Shown here piece after piece: positions 13,406 to 24,400 of a DNA stretch of 64,000 bases. The number at the start of each line of letters is the position of its first letter. The first letter of the stretch is position 1. The position numbers were made by a program, and so were the translations under genes. Below the pieces are notes generated by a model that made no database searches, was not told the DNA's origin, and saw nothing but the letters and a program-made list of their open reading frames with translations. Source of the DNA: Haemaphysalis longicornis (Eukaryota; Arthropoda; Arachnida; Ixodida; Ixodidae); the NCBI GenBank assembly GCA_013339765.2, contig JABSTR010001640.1, forward strand, positions 62,001-126,000, in the 5' to 3' direction.

Positions 13406-13976
13406 AGATGCTCTTTAACATCCGGGTACGCATGCACCGCCTCAGCTTGAAACCCACAGCGGAAATGGTGTAATAGGCATTATCAAATCGGTTTCTAAAA
13501 AGTCGAAGTCATTGCCACAGCGGGAGCAGACACGTGTCACTAATAAACTGTGTACCATTTTTCTTGATATAGCACGCCTCTAAAGCTTCTGCCCGCTCCT
13601 GCTCACAATTTTAATGTGGCTCAAGAAAGGCTGGCAGTCACATTTCTCTCAGTGCCCGGGTAAATGCGCGCTCGTGTTTTGCGTCGGGAAGAATTGTGCT
13701 CGTGTGTCGGGTCGTTCAGACATCTGCCCGCCCAACCGATATTGGCCTCCTGTACGGAAGGGGTATCTCATATCACCGCTACACTCTAAGAAATCGCCGA
13801 AGGTGGGCTTCACCCCACCAACATTCGGAACTAGCAATCAGCGTGAATAAATGCGCGAATATGACAAATGACGTTGCCCAGCATTCGGATAAAGTAAATG
13901 ACGGAATAATGAAGTAAAAAAGATGGCATAAATTAGGAAAGAAGTGTGCTCACGCAAAAAAAAAAAAAAAAAAAAA
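13406..13976. other. Stretch without a recognised gene
   Basis: Spacer between two family-A copies. It ends with an A run (13956-13977) that touches copy A3 and corresponds to the T-rich tail seen in the other copies. Confidence 0.5.
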
Positions 13977-14390
13977 ACCCTGGGTCATCTCCACTAACGT
14001 GAAACCTGGGGAGGGTCGAAGCATGCTGTGTATAAATGTATTCTTGGCGCCCTGGCGTTTTTGCCAACGGAGATGAAACCGTTCGGAGGTAGGGGTACAC
14101 AGCTTTGCTGTAGAAGTCTTTTGTCTTTGAAGCACGAACCTGTCTAGCGCGAGGCGTAAACGAGTGTCCCGGTGTTTTTCCTTTTTTTTTTTTTTAGTAC
14201 GCGTTACGAAGCGCCCCAGCGCGAGGCATAAATGGGTGTCCCGGCGTTTTTTTTAGTATGCGTTAAGTTCTAGCGCGAGGCGTAAACGAGTTTCCCCGTG
14301 TTTTAGTATCGTGACTACATGAGACGACGATTACGACGACGACAGGAGCTGCCAACAACCCCAGCCCCTAAGAGGCTTCGCTCCTAAAGC
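13977..14390 (-). repeat. Dispersed repeat family A, copy A3
   Basis: Reverse orientation copy with about three core units (each with ACGCGTTA or TAGCGCGAGGCGTAAACG). Same ends as copy A2, and the poly-A at its left edge is the family's T-rich tail read on the opposite strand. Confidence 0.8.
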
Positions 14391-14957
14391 GCTGTATGCA
14401 TGTGTCACAGGGACGCAAACTTCATGATGTACTTCTTTTCTTACTTTTGACGTGACGCCTGCCGGCATCCAGCCACTCAAGGCGTGGAAAACCCAGAAAA
14501 GCTGTCCGCGTCTCGTCTATTGCATTTTTGAGAAATGGAAATGGGGCCGCGTGTTTAAGATGAAGCTGCTGCGGTAGCAGGAAAACGCTCCCCCTTACGG
14601 CTGCAATAATCCCAGCCATTTGAACTCCTCTTTGTGTTATATTTGAGGCATGACAAAACCGCGTGGGGCTACGTCCTTAGCTGGAAAGGGCAAAGTTTTC
14701 GCCTTACAGTAAAAGTCTTCCCCTTCCAGCAAAAACTTTTTCGTTTTCTTTCTCGGTCGACTGACGTTGGTGTTCGGAGGCAGCCATTCATACAGAATGC
14801 CTTGGAATGTTGAATTCATAAAAGTTCGCCCAGCTCTCATTCAGCAATATTAATGTTTTTCCGGCTTACTCGTCAGCGAACCAGCACCTCTTGTAAATGT
14901 AAAATACGTTGTTATTATTATGGATGTTTAACGCGCCGGAGGTAACTATTCCTTGGG
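14391..14957. other. Stretch without a recognised gene
   Basis: Only short ORFs with no motif and no repeat recognised. Confidence 0.5.
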
Positions 14958-15067
14958 TTATGAGGTGTGCCGTAGTGGAGGGCTCCGGATTAGTTTTGAC
15001 CTTCTGGAAATCTTTAACGCGCGCCGAAACCTCGATACACGGGAGTTTTCGTTTTTCGCCTCCATAA
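14958..15067 (-). mobile_element. Ruka-like SINE, 3' half
   Basis: Read on the - strand this gives the conserved body and tail of the SINE seen complete at 54195-54436: GGAGGCGAAA, the GAAACCTCGAT/GCGCGCGTTAAAGAT block, GGTCAAAACTAATCCGGAGC and CCCTCCACTACGGCACACCTC. The tRNA-like head is not adjacent: a family-C repeat follows, then a tRNA-like segment at 15506-15580. Confidence 0.7.
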
Positions 15068-15505
15068 AGAAAACTGCTGCTGATTCCTCTGTCATAGGAA
15101 TCGGCAAAACACGAAGGTGAAATGTGCGGCGAAATCTGCAGCGAAAGGAGGATGAATAGAAATTCGGCGGCTGTCTTGTGGGTGTGCTTGGTGAGCGACG
15201 TCCTGCTGGCGGGTCGCTTCGGCAAAGGTATACTGGCGCCATTTCTGTGACGGATATGACGTCAGTGAAATATTGGTGTATCCCGGCGTAAAACACTTTT
15301 GTGTTAAAATACAAAACCCGAAAACGAACAGCCCTGAGCGTAACGTACTCTTTAGTACCAAAGGTTGCTTCCCCGCAAGAAGACCCTTTGTGCAGGGGTG
15401 CACCCTTTACAGGCCGCTTGAGTCGTCGTACTGGCGTCACTTCCGTGACGGATATGACGTCAGTGAAATCTTCGTGTATCCGGGAATAAAACACTTTCGT
15501 GTTAA
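15068..15505 (-). repeat. Dispersed repeat family C, copy C1
   Basis: The same sequence occurs in opposite orientation at about 23965-24400. Each copy contains two internal units about 199 bp apart carrying GTGACGGATATGACGTCAGT and, in between, TGCACCCTTTACAGGCCGCT. The ATGACGTCA motif is CRE-like. No coding potential. Confidence 0.75.
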
Positions 15506-15580
15506 AAAAGGCATCCGCGGCCGGAATCGAACCCGCGTTCTTGGGCTCAGCAGCAGCGGCAGTTACTGCACCGTAACCAA
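15506..15580 (-). mobile_element. tRNA-like SINE head
   Basis: On the - strand this reads GCTGCTGCTGAGCCCAAGAA, then CGCGGGTTCGATTCCGGCCG, which carries a B-box-like GGTTCGATTCC. It matches the general form of tick tRNA-derived SINE heads but is not a foldable tRNA gene. It may be the head of the SINE whose tail lies at 14958-15067. Confidence 0.5.
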
Positions 15581-16095
15581 ATTTCACGAAGTTCACACCA
15601 ACTCGCCCAGCAGCAAGTCCTTCTTGACTATACCACTAAGTTACCGTGCAGGAAAGAGCTTACATTTTCGGTAGCCTTTTGCTGCTCGAGCGCGAAGTAG
15701 AACGCAAAGGCTGCTTCTAAAATCTACTAATTCAATTATTCAACGAATTTTAAACCACAAGCGATGCGGGAGGCCATATTGTCTTTTTGGCTCGTGCACT
15801 ATCGCAAGGGCGACTCCGGCGCGCAGCTAGCTGCTCCCGTGGGGCGTTCAGGATCAATCCCAATCGCGGATGTTGCTCGCTACGAGATGGCCGGATGCTG
15901 CCTCGCGATCGACGTTTCGCGCCCCTGTCGCGTCGCGGACTTCGATTATAGCGTTGCTTTCTCGCGGATCTATACGCGTGCATCGATCCAGCAACCACGA
16001 ATTTCCACCCGTCTCGTCGTCCTCAGCTAGCGGGACATCGCGCGCACAACCGGTGTTGCCGTCCACGTGTGCCTCCATCTCACCCAGCACTGCCC
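15581..16095. other. Stretch without a recognised gene
   Basis: Open frames occur on both strands but no motif supports a protein. It ends at the left target duplication of the SINE at 16096. Confidence 0.45.
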
Positions 16096-17337
16096 ACCCG
16101 CCGCGGTGGCTAGTGGCTGTGGCGTTGTGCTGCTGAGCCCACCAAGGACGCGGGTTCGGTTCCCGGCCGCGGCGGCCGCTTTTCTGATGTAGGCGAAAAA
16201 CGCATATATGTTCGAGAATGCATCTCTGGTCTGTGCTAGTTGGTACATCTTCGATGGGAATCAGCTTGAATAAAACGAACACAAAAGAGGGAGATATACG
16301 ACACACTGCTGACTATCAACTGAAATTTTACTGAAGGAAACACAGGTATATACATACAACAAAAAAAAGCGAAAAATATAAAAAAATTTGTTCGCGTCGG
16401 TCAGTGATATGATTAGCGAAGATCGTTGTGCAGAAACTTTTTCGGTACGTGACAGGGCCACAGACGGCACACTGACGCAGCTATCTCCAGCTTCGTCTAT
16501 CGCCAATGCTTCGACTCTTTCTCTCTCCTTCCGATAACTGCAATTTTGTGCACAGTGGCAGTCAGTCTCAACGTGGGTAGCAAGGTGTCTTGGAAGGGGT
16601 TGCTTGGAGGCAATGGCAATGGCAATCACCATCAATTTTGTAGACCACAATCTCACAAACTGGCAACGGCGCGCACCTGTTCACCTGACGGCACATGCCG
16701 TAGGCCTTGTTGGGGGCGGAGAATACGACCTTGACGCCATGTTTCTTCCATATGATATTCCTGTCCCTTTCTTCCTTTTCAGGAGGAGGCCGTGACGTAG
16801 GTGGCAGAACTGAAGTGGGTTGAGGAGGCCTTCTTCTCTTTACCCTTTCTGGGAGCGCTTCGCAGACAGGTTTCAAGAAGCTTTTTGGGTATCCGGCGTT
16901 CTGTAGGCGACTAGCCTGTCTTTCGAAGCTGGTAGCCATCTGGTGCGGACAGGACTTCTTGAGGGCCGATATCTTGCAAGGCCGTAGTGGCCACTGCTCT
17001 CTTGAGTCTTGGAGTGGCCAGACGCGTGGGGAAGAAAGGCCTTGGACGAACGGGGCTCGTACCTCCAACAAGCGTGGTGCTGCCGGAAGTGAACGATGAT
17101 GTTCAGGAACCTGATTGAGCCGTTTTCAGCAGTGTGTCGTGTACCTCCCTCTTTCTTTTGTGTTCGTTTTATTCAAGCTGATTCCCATCGAAGTCGTATA
17201 TGTTCGAGATTTCGGCGCACGTTAAAGATCCCCAGGTGGTCAAAGTTAATCCGGAGCCCTCCACTACGGCGCGCCTCATCGCCTGCGTTGCGTCGGCGCG
17301 GTAAACCTTACAATCAATCAATCAATCAATCAACCAA
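16096..17337 (+). mobile_element. Ruka-like SINE split by a later insertion
   Basis: The head (16096-16217) has the CCGCCGCGGTGGCT start, a tRNA-like region with CGCGGGTTCGGTTCCCGGCC, and CTTTTCTGATG. The body and tail resume at 17197 (GATTTCGGCGCACGTTAAAG, AATCCGGAGCCCTCCACTAC, CAATCAATC tail). The copy is flanked by CCCAGCACTGCCC (16083-16095) and CCCGGCACTGCCC (17338-17350), a 13-bp duplication with one mismatch. The 979 bp in between belong to another element. Confidence 0.8.
16218..17196 (-). mobile_element. Penelope-like fragment inserted in the SINE
   Basis: Both sides carry TATATGTTCGAGA (16205-16217 and 17197-17209), a 13-bp target duplication of the host SINE. Inside lie long inverted repeats: about 16249-16312 matches the reverse complement of about 17128-17193 (CTTCGATGGGAATCAGCTTG at both outer ends). 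On the - strand 16568-17071 reads segments such as SFERQASRLQNAGYPKSFL and GVKVVFSAPNKAYGMC, and 16261-16656 reads LATHVETDCHCAQNC, resembling the RT C-terminal and GIY-YIG regions of Penelope-like elements. The frames are broken and the RT core is missing. Confidence 0.55.
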
Positions 17338-17350
17338 CCCGGCACTGCCC

Positions 17351-18367
17351 GGTACCTTTTCCACTAGTTACGCCATATATGCTATTCCTTCCTTTCTTAG
17401 GAAAGTTCATTCATTCATTTGTGCATATACTAGCGACAATCTTTAGCGGGATAACCGGTTACGTAAATATGTACACTACGATCAACCGTCTCTCACTTGT
17501 CCCGCCTATTTTTCTTTTTTCAAACAATTTCTGTGTAGTCGAGTAGCAAGACTCCTGCTTGAAGATGCGTGGTAAGCAGAGGGCAGTTCGAGCGGTTGCA
17601 TCTGGCAGTGTGACGTATACAGATGTAGACGGGAATAGGTACCTTTCTAATGCCCCTTCTAAAGAAAAGACACTGCTTTAGGCATGTTAGGCTTGTGTAA
17701 AAACAATTCATAGCTGGTTACAAAATCCCCCCCCCCCTTACTCCCTTTGGTTCAGGGGAGGGCAAACGCGGCGCTAACTGAAGCGCTTGACCACGTTTCT
17801 CCCTACGGCCCTGGGCGCCTGCCCCTGATGGCTCGCCCTTATCGCCGCGTGCATTCCTCCATGGTCGCGTGCGCAGACCCTGTTAGGTGCAGTTCGAGTC
17901 TTGCCCCACAAGACGCCCTCCCCCGCCCATCATCATGTCCCGAATGCAGCGCGTCCCCCCCGCCGTTTCTTCTCTCGTGCGGCCTTGGTGCAACATCGGC
18001 CTAGCCTTGGCGCGCGCCGCTGCTGCTTTTGGCGAGTGCCTCGCAAGGCTTCTGCGCGTGGAGGCAATTTGCCGCAGTGGGTGAATCTCTCCGGTGCGCA
18101 GTAACGCGCATCCTTATCACGTCTATCGTAACGCGGCGCTGCTGTCTCAAAAGACATCCGGTCGCTGTTTGTGCACACACCATTCACTCGCCGCGGCCGC
18201 GGTGCCGGTGGGTATTCGTCCGAGACAAGACGCGAGCGTGTACGTGTTGCGATCTTGAGAAGCTGGGCAGAGGAGTCCTGGGAAACTGCGCCTCCGATAT
18301 ATTTCAAATGTGGAACCTCGAGTAGGGGAAGTATGGCGTACAGCTAGCGTGTAACATAACATAACAA
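17351..18367. other. Stretch without a recognised gene
   Basis: A C run (about 17727-17737) and a GC-rich patch (about 17750-18250) are visible. The ORFs there follow composition. No element recognised. Confidence 0.45.
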
Positions 18368-18659
18368 GAGTTTATTTCAGAAGCTGCATGCAGCGCTGTG
18401 GAGGCTACATTGTTGCCAACAGTCCGCCCAGTGAGGGTGCCTAACTCACTGTGAAGGAAAGCGACAGTAGACGCCGGGGCGTTGCGGCTCCACCTACCTA
18501 AAGCCCCTTTATCGGCTTATGAAGGGACTTTACACTTTCCCGGAAGGGAGGCGGAAATGTCATTTCAAGGCCCCCTTCAGTTAGGGCGTGCTCAGTGGGC
18601 GGACTGTTGACGACAATGTAGCCTCCACAGTGCTGCACGCAGCCTCTGAAATAGACTCT
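18368..18659. mobile_element. Foldback/MITE-like element, 63-bp arms
   Basis: The left arm 18368-18430 (TTTATTTCAGAAGCTGCATG, GGAGGCTACATTGTTGCC, AACAGTCCGCCCA) is the imperfect reverse complement of 18596-18659. The interior of about 165 bp has no coding potential. Superfamily unknown. Confidence 0.75.
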
Positions 18660-18767
18660 AGGCTACCATTCCGTGATTCCAGCGTGGTCACAGCCGTGAC
18701 CGCTCGCCATTCCCGGAAGTGACGCCATCACACTAAACAGCAGCTACTGTCGGATATGCGCCAGAAG

Positions 18768-19010
18768 TTAGGCCTAATGTTTACTAGGCCTAATGTTGTT
18801 GGTGTTGTCAAACTTTATTGACACACACACACAAGAAAAAGACCCCAAAGTCCGGGGTTCTGAAAGGAAAAAAATATCTCTATACAGACGGGAGGACCTG
18901 ACGAAGGTGAGCCACCAGAGCTCGTCGCCAAGGCCTAGTACGCTAGAGGTTAGGCCTAAAACCAGTTGTCGACAGAAGTTAGGCCTAAAGTTAGGCCTAA
19001 TTAGTTCGAC
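18768..19010. repeat. Cluster of TTAGGCCTAA palindromes with a LINE-like 3' tail
   Basis: The 10-bp palindrome TTAGGCCTAA, or a one-base variant, occurs about five times (near 18769, 18786, 18950, 18978 and 18989). Between them, 18796-18875 on the - strand reads CCCCGGACTTTGGGG, a small hairpin, followed by CAATAAAGTTTGACAAC. That resembles the 3' UTR of tick non-LTR retrotransposons. The LINE call is inference. Confidence 0.45.
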
Positions 19011-20640
19011 AACCGGTTTTACGTCACTAGCTCATAGTTCCTTAAGTAGTCAAGTCACACAAACGGATGAGGTAGTGTTCAACACCCTGAATGATAGCTT
19101 TGTTGGAACGAATTGGATGCTTATGTTAATTCCTGGTACACGTTACGGGGACCACCCTGCGGAGCAAACGGATGGATGAACTGCGTGTGGTTGGATTCCG
19201 GTTGGGGGCGGGCCGTTCCGCGCCTCCTCCTCTCTGCCTTTCGTCGTCGCTCTTGTTCCAGACGCCGTTTACCCCGCCATTCCTTTTATCCCGTGCCTCG
19301 GGTGTAACGCATATCCCGCTGCATTTCGGCGTCGGCAGCGGCTGTGCTTCTGTCGTATCTGTCCATCTTCAGTCATTCAACCCGCAGCGCTGCAGGCTGC
19401 GATCGAGTGATGACCGTTTTTGCCGAACGCGTGTGGAGACGGCCCTCAGTCGGCGACGCTAAACACACCTTTTTGTCGACGGCGGAAGGCAATCCTCGCA
19501 ACCGGGCCGAGTGCATCCGTCGAGGGAGTGCAACCCCCATACTTTTTTTTTTTCTCGTTTCCACCGATAAACATTGGTTGCGATCTGTCGTGGAATGCTG
19601 GAGGCCCGGCGTCGACCGCAATGCATTTCTGACCCAAGGAAAAGCTTCGTACTTTCCCGTCAGTGCGATGGCGTTTCGCTTTCATTGTTTTCCTGTTCCG
19701 CAACGTGGTGCCGGGGTCGGGCGTATAGAAAGAGCAGCAATCGTTGGTCAAGTTCCGCATCCGTGTTTGGAGCCCTTACTTCTCGTTTTCGTCTTGGTTT
19801 TTGTTTTGTTTTGTTTTTCGCTCTGTTGGTGGCCGTCTCCGGTGGCCCGTTTGTTCCACATGTTGGTCGACCCCCCCCCCCCCCCCCCTCCCTCCCTTCT
19901 TTTAGAAAACCCAACATCCGTTATTTCGTGGCATTTAGGAAAACGAATGTTTGAGTTGACCTTCAGCTAGTGTAAAGTCAACGAATGGAAGGACTTTTGG
20001 CGGACACTTACTACTGTTATGTGCCAGGGTGTGCGTTGAACCGGGACTTGTGAATGATGATGACCGCGTATATGCGCGCATGTAGTGCTTCAATATTCGT
20101 TCGCAACAAACGAATTCAACAAATTCGGTGCCGATTCTCGTTGTATAGAGAGAAGCAAATCATTCGTGAATTGATGACGGGGTGTCATGTTGGTTTGATT
20201 GCCCCCCGCTACGAATAATTAACGCGGTGCGCGGAAATGTGCGACTGAAGTAAAAAAAAAAAAGACACCTGCTGCCCTAAAAGCGCAACTAACAGCAGTC
20301 GGTTTTAAGCGCATCTGGACATTTTAAATTTCCGGAAATTTTTATACCAGAAGTAAAGGAAAACAGGTGTCTGTGGGCCTTTCTATTTCTCAGAAAAAGT
20401 TGAAATAGCCTGTAGCTGTTTGTAACGTGCATGTTGCTCTTCGTGTGTTTGCTCTGTTTGAACAAAATGTAGATTACACAGAAGATTCAAAGCAGCGATG
20501 GACACAAGTTTATGACACCTGAGTGCAGCAGGTGAAGCCGCCTTGCAGATTCGGCACTGCGCTTTTCAGTTTGCACTTTTGGGCATTTAAGGTGCTGTCC
20601 GGTAACGGGAAAAGTGGTCCATGAAAAAAAATTAGGGTCA
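19011..20640. other. Stretch without a recognised gene
   Basis: A C run at about 19870-19889 and several overlapping ORFs without motifs. No element boundary found. Confidence 0.45.
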
Positions 20641-20755
20641 CGGAAAATTGGGGTCCCGGAAAATTGGGGTCCCGGAAAATTGGGGTCCCGGAAAATTAGG
20701 GTCCCGGAAAATTTGGTCCCGGAAAGTATGGTTCGGAAAATATGGTTCCGGAGAA
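20641..20755. repeat. 16-bp minisatellite (GGAAAATTGGGGTCCC)
   Basis: Four near-identical units are followed by three or four decayed ones (GGAAAATTTGGTCCC, GGAAAGTATGGTTC and similar). The gradient from exact to degenerate units runs left to right. Confidence 0.9.
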
Positions 20756-23700
20756 AATGATCCCGATACTACAGCTCCTGCATTTCCTGTGGTGCGGACG
20801 AAGCCCCGAACTCTGTCTGCCTTCGCCCGCACAAGCGATCGAGGTGCAAGCGCAGAGAGCTGCAGCGGCAGGTTGCGGGGCCAGTGCTGCCAGCAAGAGA
20901 CCTAACCTGTAATCTTAGGAACCATATGAATGCTGGCGGAATGCGAAAGCAGCTAAGGTGAATAGTCCCGTCATTTCTCGTTGTTTCGATCTTATAAATG
21001 TTATGTGAACAGAATTTTCAATGTTCCTTGGCTGAAAATTTCATTTTCAAGGACCTACCGAAAGCAAAAAGAAAGCGTATATTTTTCTGGGCCTCTTGTC
21101 CCTATCCCGGTATTCGCCTGCCCTTCTGTTGTGCCCTATTAAACAACATGAAATAACTAGCCCCTTCAGGTTCCTTTTAACGCACTCAACGAGATTTTGT
21201 GAAAAAAAAAAAAAAGTAATCTCCCATGAGTGCGCAACTTCCCGAGTCTCCCTCCCAATTGTAGCTGCATTAGGCGCGACCTTGCCAATCCCGATATTTA
21301 ATGGGGGGTCTGCTTCCTCGCAACGACACCTTTTGGGCGGCTGTTTTTCACTTTATTTCCTTTATTTATGGTAGTTGCCAGCCAGTTCCTAAGCGCCGTA
21401 ACTCATTTCCTCGTGTGCCGCTAATAGCCTAATGACGGGTCCTCCCCCGGCAACAGGCGACAGAACCGTCCACCCCATACGAGTCTTCGCGGTTGTCGCG
21501 GCTGAAAGAAGCCGGGGCTGTCGCCATCAGCGTGGGAGACCACGGTCAGTAGTGCCAGCCGCGGCTTTATCGACCCGAGACGCCAAGCAAGCCAAGTATG
21601 GGGGCCGGGGCGCGGAAGGGATGAGGGAAATAATAATAAAAAGGAGAGGCGAAAGAACGCGGCCCTGGGGAGTGCCGCGACCTTGTTTCCCCACACACGA
21701 GGGCTGCCCCTCCGCCCTTCATCCAGTGCTAAAAGGACCGAACCGCAAGGTTAGACGACGGGCTCCTTCCGACCTCATAAAGGATTTCTCCGAAGAAAAG
21801 GGAGCGCCCGTCGGTGGCTCGTCGCCTTGAACGGGAGCAGGCCGCTCTCTCCTCCTGTCTCCCCACATTTTTGGTCTTTTTGCATTCTCCCCAGCGGGCG
21901 GCAAGTGTTGGGACTGCCGACACCTATCTGAGACAAAGGACGCCCTTTTATGGGTTCCATCACAGCGCGAGCAAGGACGGGCCGTCTATAATCCACTGCC
22001 ATATAAAGAGACGCCGCCGAGATGCGGCCTAGGGAACCCATCAGCTGATTAAGCGAAAGGGCCGGTGTGAGCCTGTTCAGTGCTCAAGCTTCCTGACCTA
22101 GGGGGAGGTTGGGACGGGAGTCTGGCGCACGTTGGGGCCACATGTGCTGTCGAGGAATTCACACGGTACGGGGCCTGCCTGCCTGACGCCCCGGCTTCGC
22201 CTCCGTGCCGAGGAAGAAAGCCGGCCCGCTTCCTTTGCGAAGCCCCGCCACCCGCGGCTGCGTTCCTTCTTGGGTTCTTGCAAGCCGGCAGGGAACGGCT
22301 GTGCGGCGGGGCCGCTCGACACCTTGCGCCTTGCAAGTGCGGGGAGGGCGTGCGTGCAAGTGGTGCGCGAGCTAAGCAAACCGGGCCTTGGCTCGACAGT
22401 GTTGGAACAGCGGAAGGGCTTCGAGGGGCGACGTTTCGGATAAGTTGTTTAACGTGCGGCCTACTGCTCTTGGGCATGCAGGTCTTGTGTTGTTTTACAG
22501 CGGTGAAATTAGAGCTCCATATTCCGTAATGGTAGCGTATCGGACGTAAAGCAGACATGCGTGCGGGCGTGTTCTTTGCTCCGTTAATTTTCGTCCGAGT
22601 GTTAGCGGCGTAACGAGTTGACACCTCTAGCGCGCCCCGAAGGTGGTGGCATTGTTGTTCTATATACCGTGCAATCCGGCCACTGCCTTTGCGTGACGCC
22701 GAGAGGCGCACTAGTTATAATTGTTCTATTGTCGTGTTTAGCATGCCTCCACGCGAGTTAGGGATTCATGTTGAGTCGGTCCCGGACAGTTTATCTAACG
22801 GCGTTTTATAGACTGTCGTTTCATAGAAACCGTTTCGTAGAACGCGCTCCACCGAGGTTCTTTATCAGAACTTGTAGTAGCACTGTGGGCTTTCTAGCTT
22901 TCTGGAATGAACGAAGTTTTTCTCGCAGATTTTGCTGTTTCGTTAATTGCGGATATTCAATTGTTGTGATGAACTTCCTTCTTTTTTCTTTTGTTATTCG
23001 TGCTTTTGCTCTGCTGCTGCCTGTCAACATGTAATTTTAGGCGCTAGTAAAGTTGCCTACCCGCAACTTTTTTCCCTAAATATCCTCCATAAATTGTACT
23101 TCTTTTATGGAAAATAAAGTAATTTCATTTCATACTCGATTTACAACCCCCCTCCTCCCCCCACCACCGAGCCGCAGCTCATATGAAATCACAACCTACG
23201 CGTTCATTTCCAATGCGAAAACGCTAGTTATCTCCGTAGGTCGGAAATCTGGTTTTGTAGATAAGAAGAGGCCCACGAAAAGGCTGGCGGTCGGCACACA
23301 ATAGGCGGAAGGCTCAAAGAATGAAAAAAAAAAAAAAATCAGGCTACTAGAATATTGAGGGACGCCATACTTTTCGAGGAAGCTCCTGGATACAAAGTAA
23401 AGTAGTTGAAAAGAGAGTAGGGTAATTTGGGGTAGGAAATGATCCCGTGCTTCCTGGATTTTGAGACGAGAGCGCATCTCCAACACAACGCTGGATCCGT
23501 GGTTCTAGCTTACTCAAAGTGAACCTAGTGAATGCGTTGCGGCATGTATCGCATTTTAGAACAAAGTGGTTTCAGCCAGGACGAATAGCTGCAGAAGTAG
23601 TGAGGGACTCGGAGCAGAAGGCTAGGTTGAAGGCGAGGGGGCCCTATATTTACTTTTTCGGCGGCAGCCCGAACCGATAAGGAGCCTCTGGACAACGGTG

Positions 23701-23964
23701 GTGATCATCAAGCGCCGCGCAGACAAAGATGTTCTGATGTTCAAAAGGGGGAACTGGACGATGAACACGAAGCACTTCTTATGAATGAATGCAGAGAAAC
23801 TCCGCAGGCGTTGGCGCTTGCAGTTATTTGCTGCCGCTCACAGTAGGAGTAGTAGTAGTAGTAGCACCTTTATGGGATGTAGGAAGGTCATAGGCCGGGT
23901 GGGATAAGCATGGGGAAAAAGTGCTTTGTGCAAAAGCTTGAATTAACTGTTCGCGTTATGCACG
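20756..23964. other. Stretch without a recognised gene
   Basis: A GC-rich patch (about 22050-22440) carries a 220-codon ORF on the - strand that overlaps equally long ORFs in other frames and shows no family motif. A runs occur near 21200 and 23320, and AGT repeats near 23848-23866. Confidence 0.45.
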
Positions 23965-24400
23965 GAAGGTGTGTTATTTCCGGATATACGAAGGTTTCGC
24001 GGACGTCATATCCGTCACGGAAGTGACGCCAGTGCAACGAAGCAAGCGGCCTGTAAAGGGTGCACCCCTGCATACAAGGTCTTCTTGCGGGGAAGCAACC
24101 TTCAGTACTAAAGAGTACGTTATACTCGGGGTTGTTCGTTCTCGGGTTTTATTTTTTCACTGGAAAGTGTTTTATGACATGATAGTCTACGATTTCACGG
24201 ACGTCATATCCGTCACGGAAATGACGCTAGTACACCTTTGCCGAAGTGACTCGCCAGCAGGGCGTCGCTCGCCAAGCACACCCACAAGACAGCCGCCGGC
24301 CCGCAAATCATGCTCAGCTGCAGATCTCGCTGCACATTTTACTTTTGTGTTTTACTGATTCCTATGACAGAGGAATCAACCAGTTTTTTTTTTATTTTCT
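23965..24400 (+). repeat. Dispersed repeat family C, copy C2
   Basis: Inverse orientation to copy C1 at 15068-15505. It has two internal units (ACGTCATATCCGTCACGGAA near 24003 and again near 24200), TGCACCCCTGCATACAAGG, and the CCCACAAGACAGCCGCC end. It ends in CCTATGACAGAGGAATC and a T run. Confidence 0.75.

Noticed and set aside
15506..15580. tRNA gene on the - strand
   Set aside because: Only a B-box region and part of an arm are present; it is a SINE-type remnant.
22049..22711. 220-codon ORF on the - strand
   Set aside because: Overlapping ORFs exist in all frames of this GC-rich patch; Arg/Pro/Ser-rich composition with no motif.
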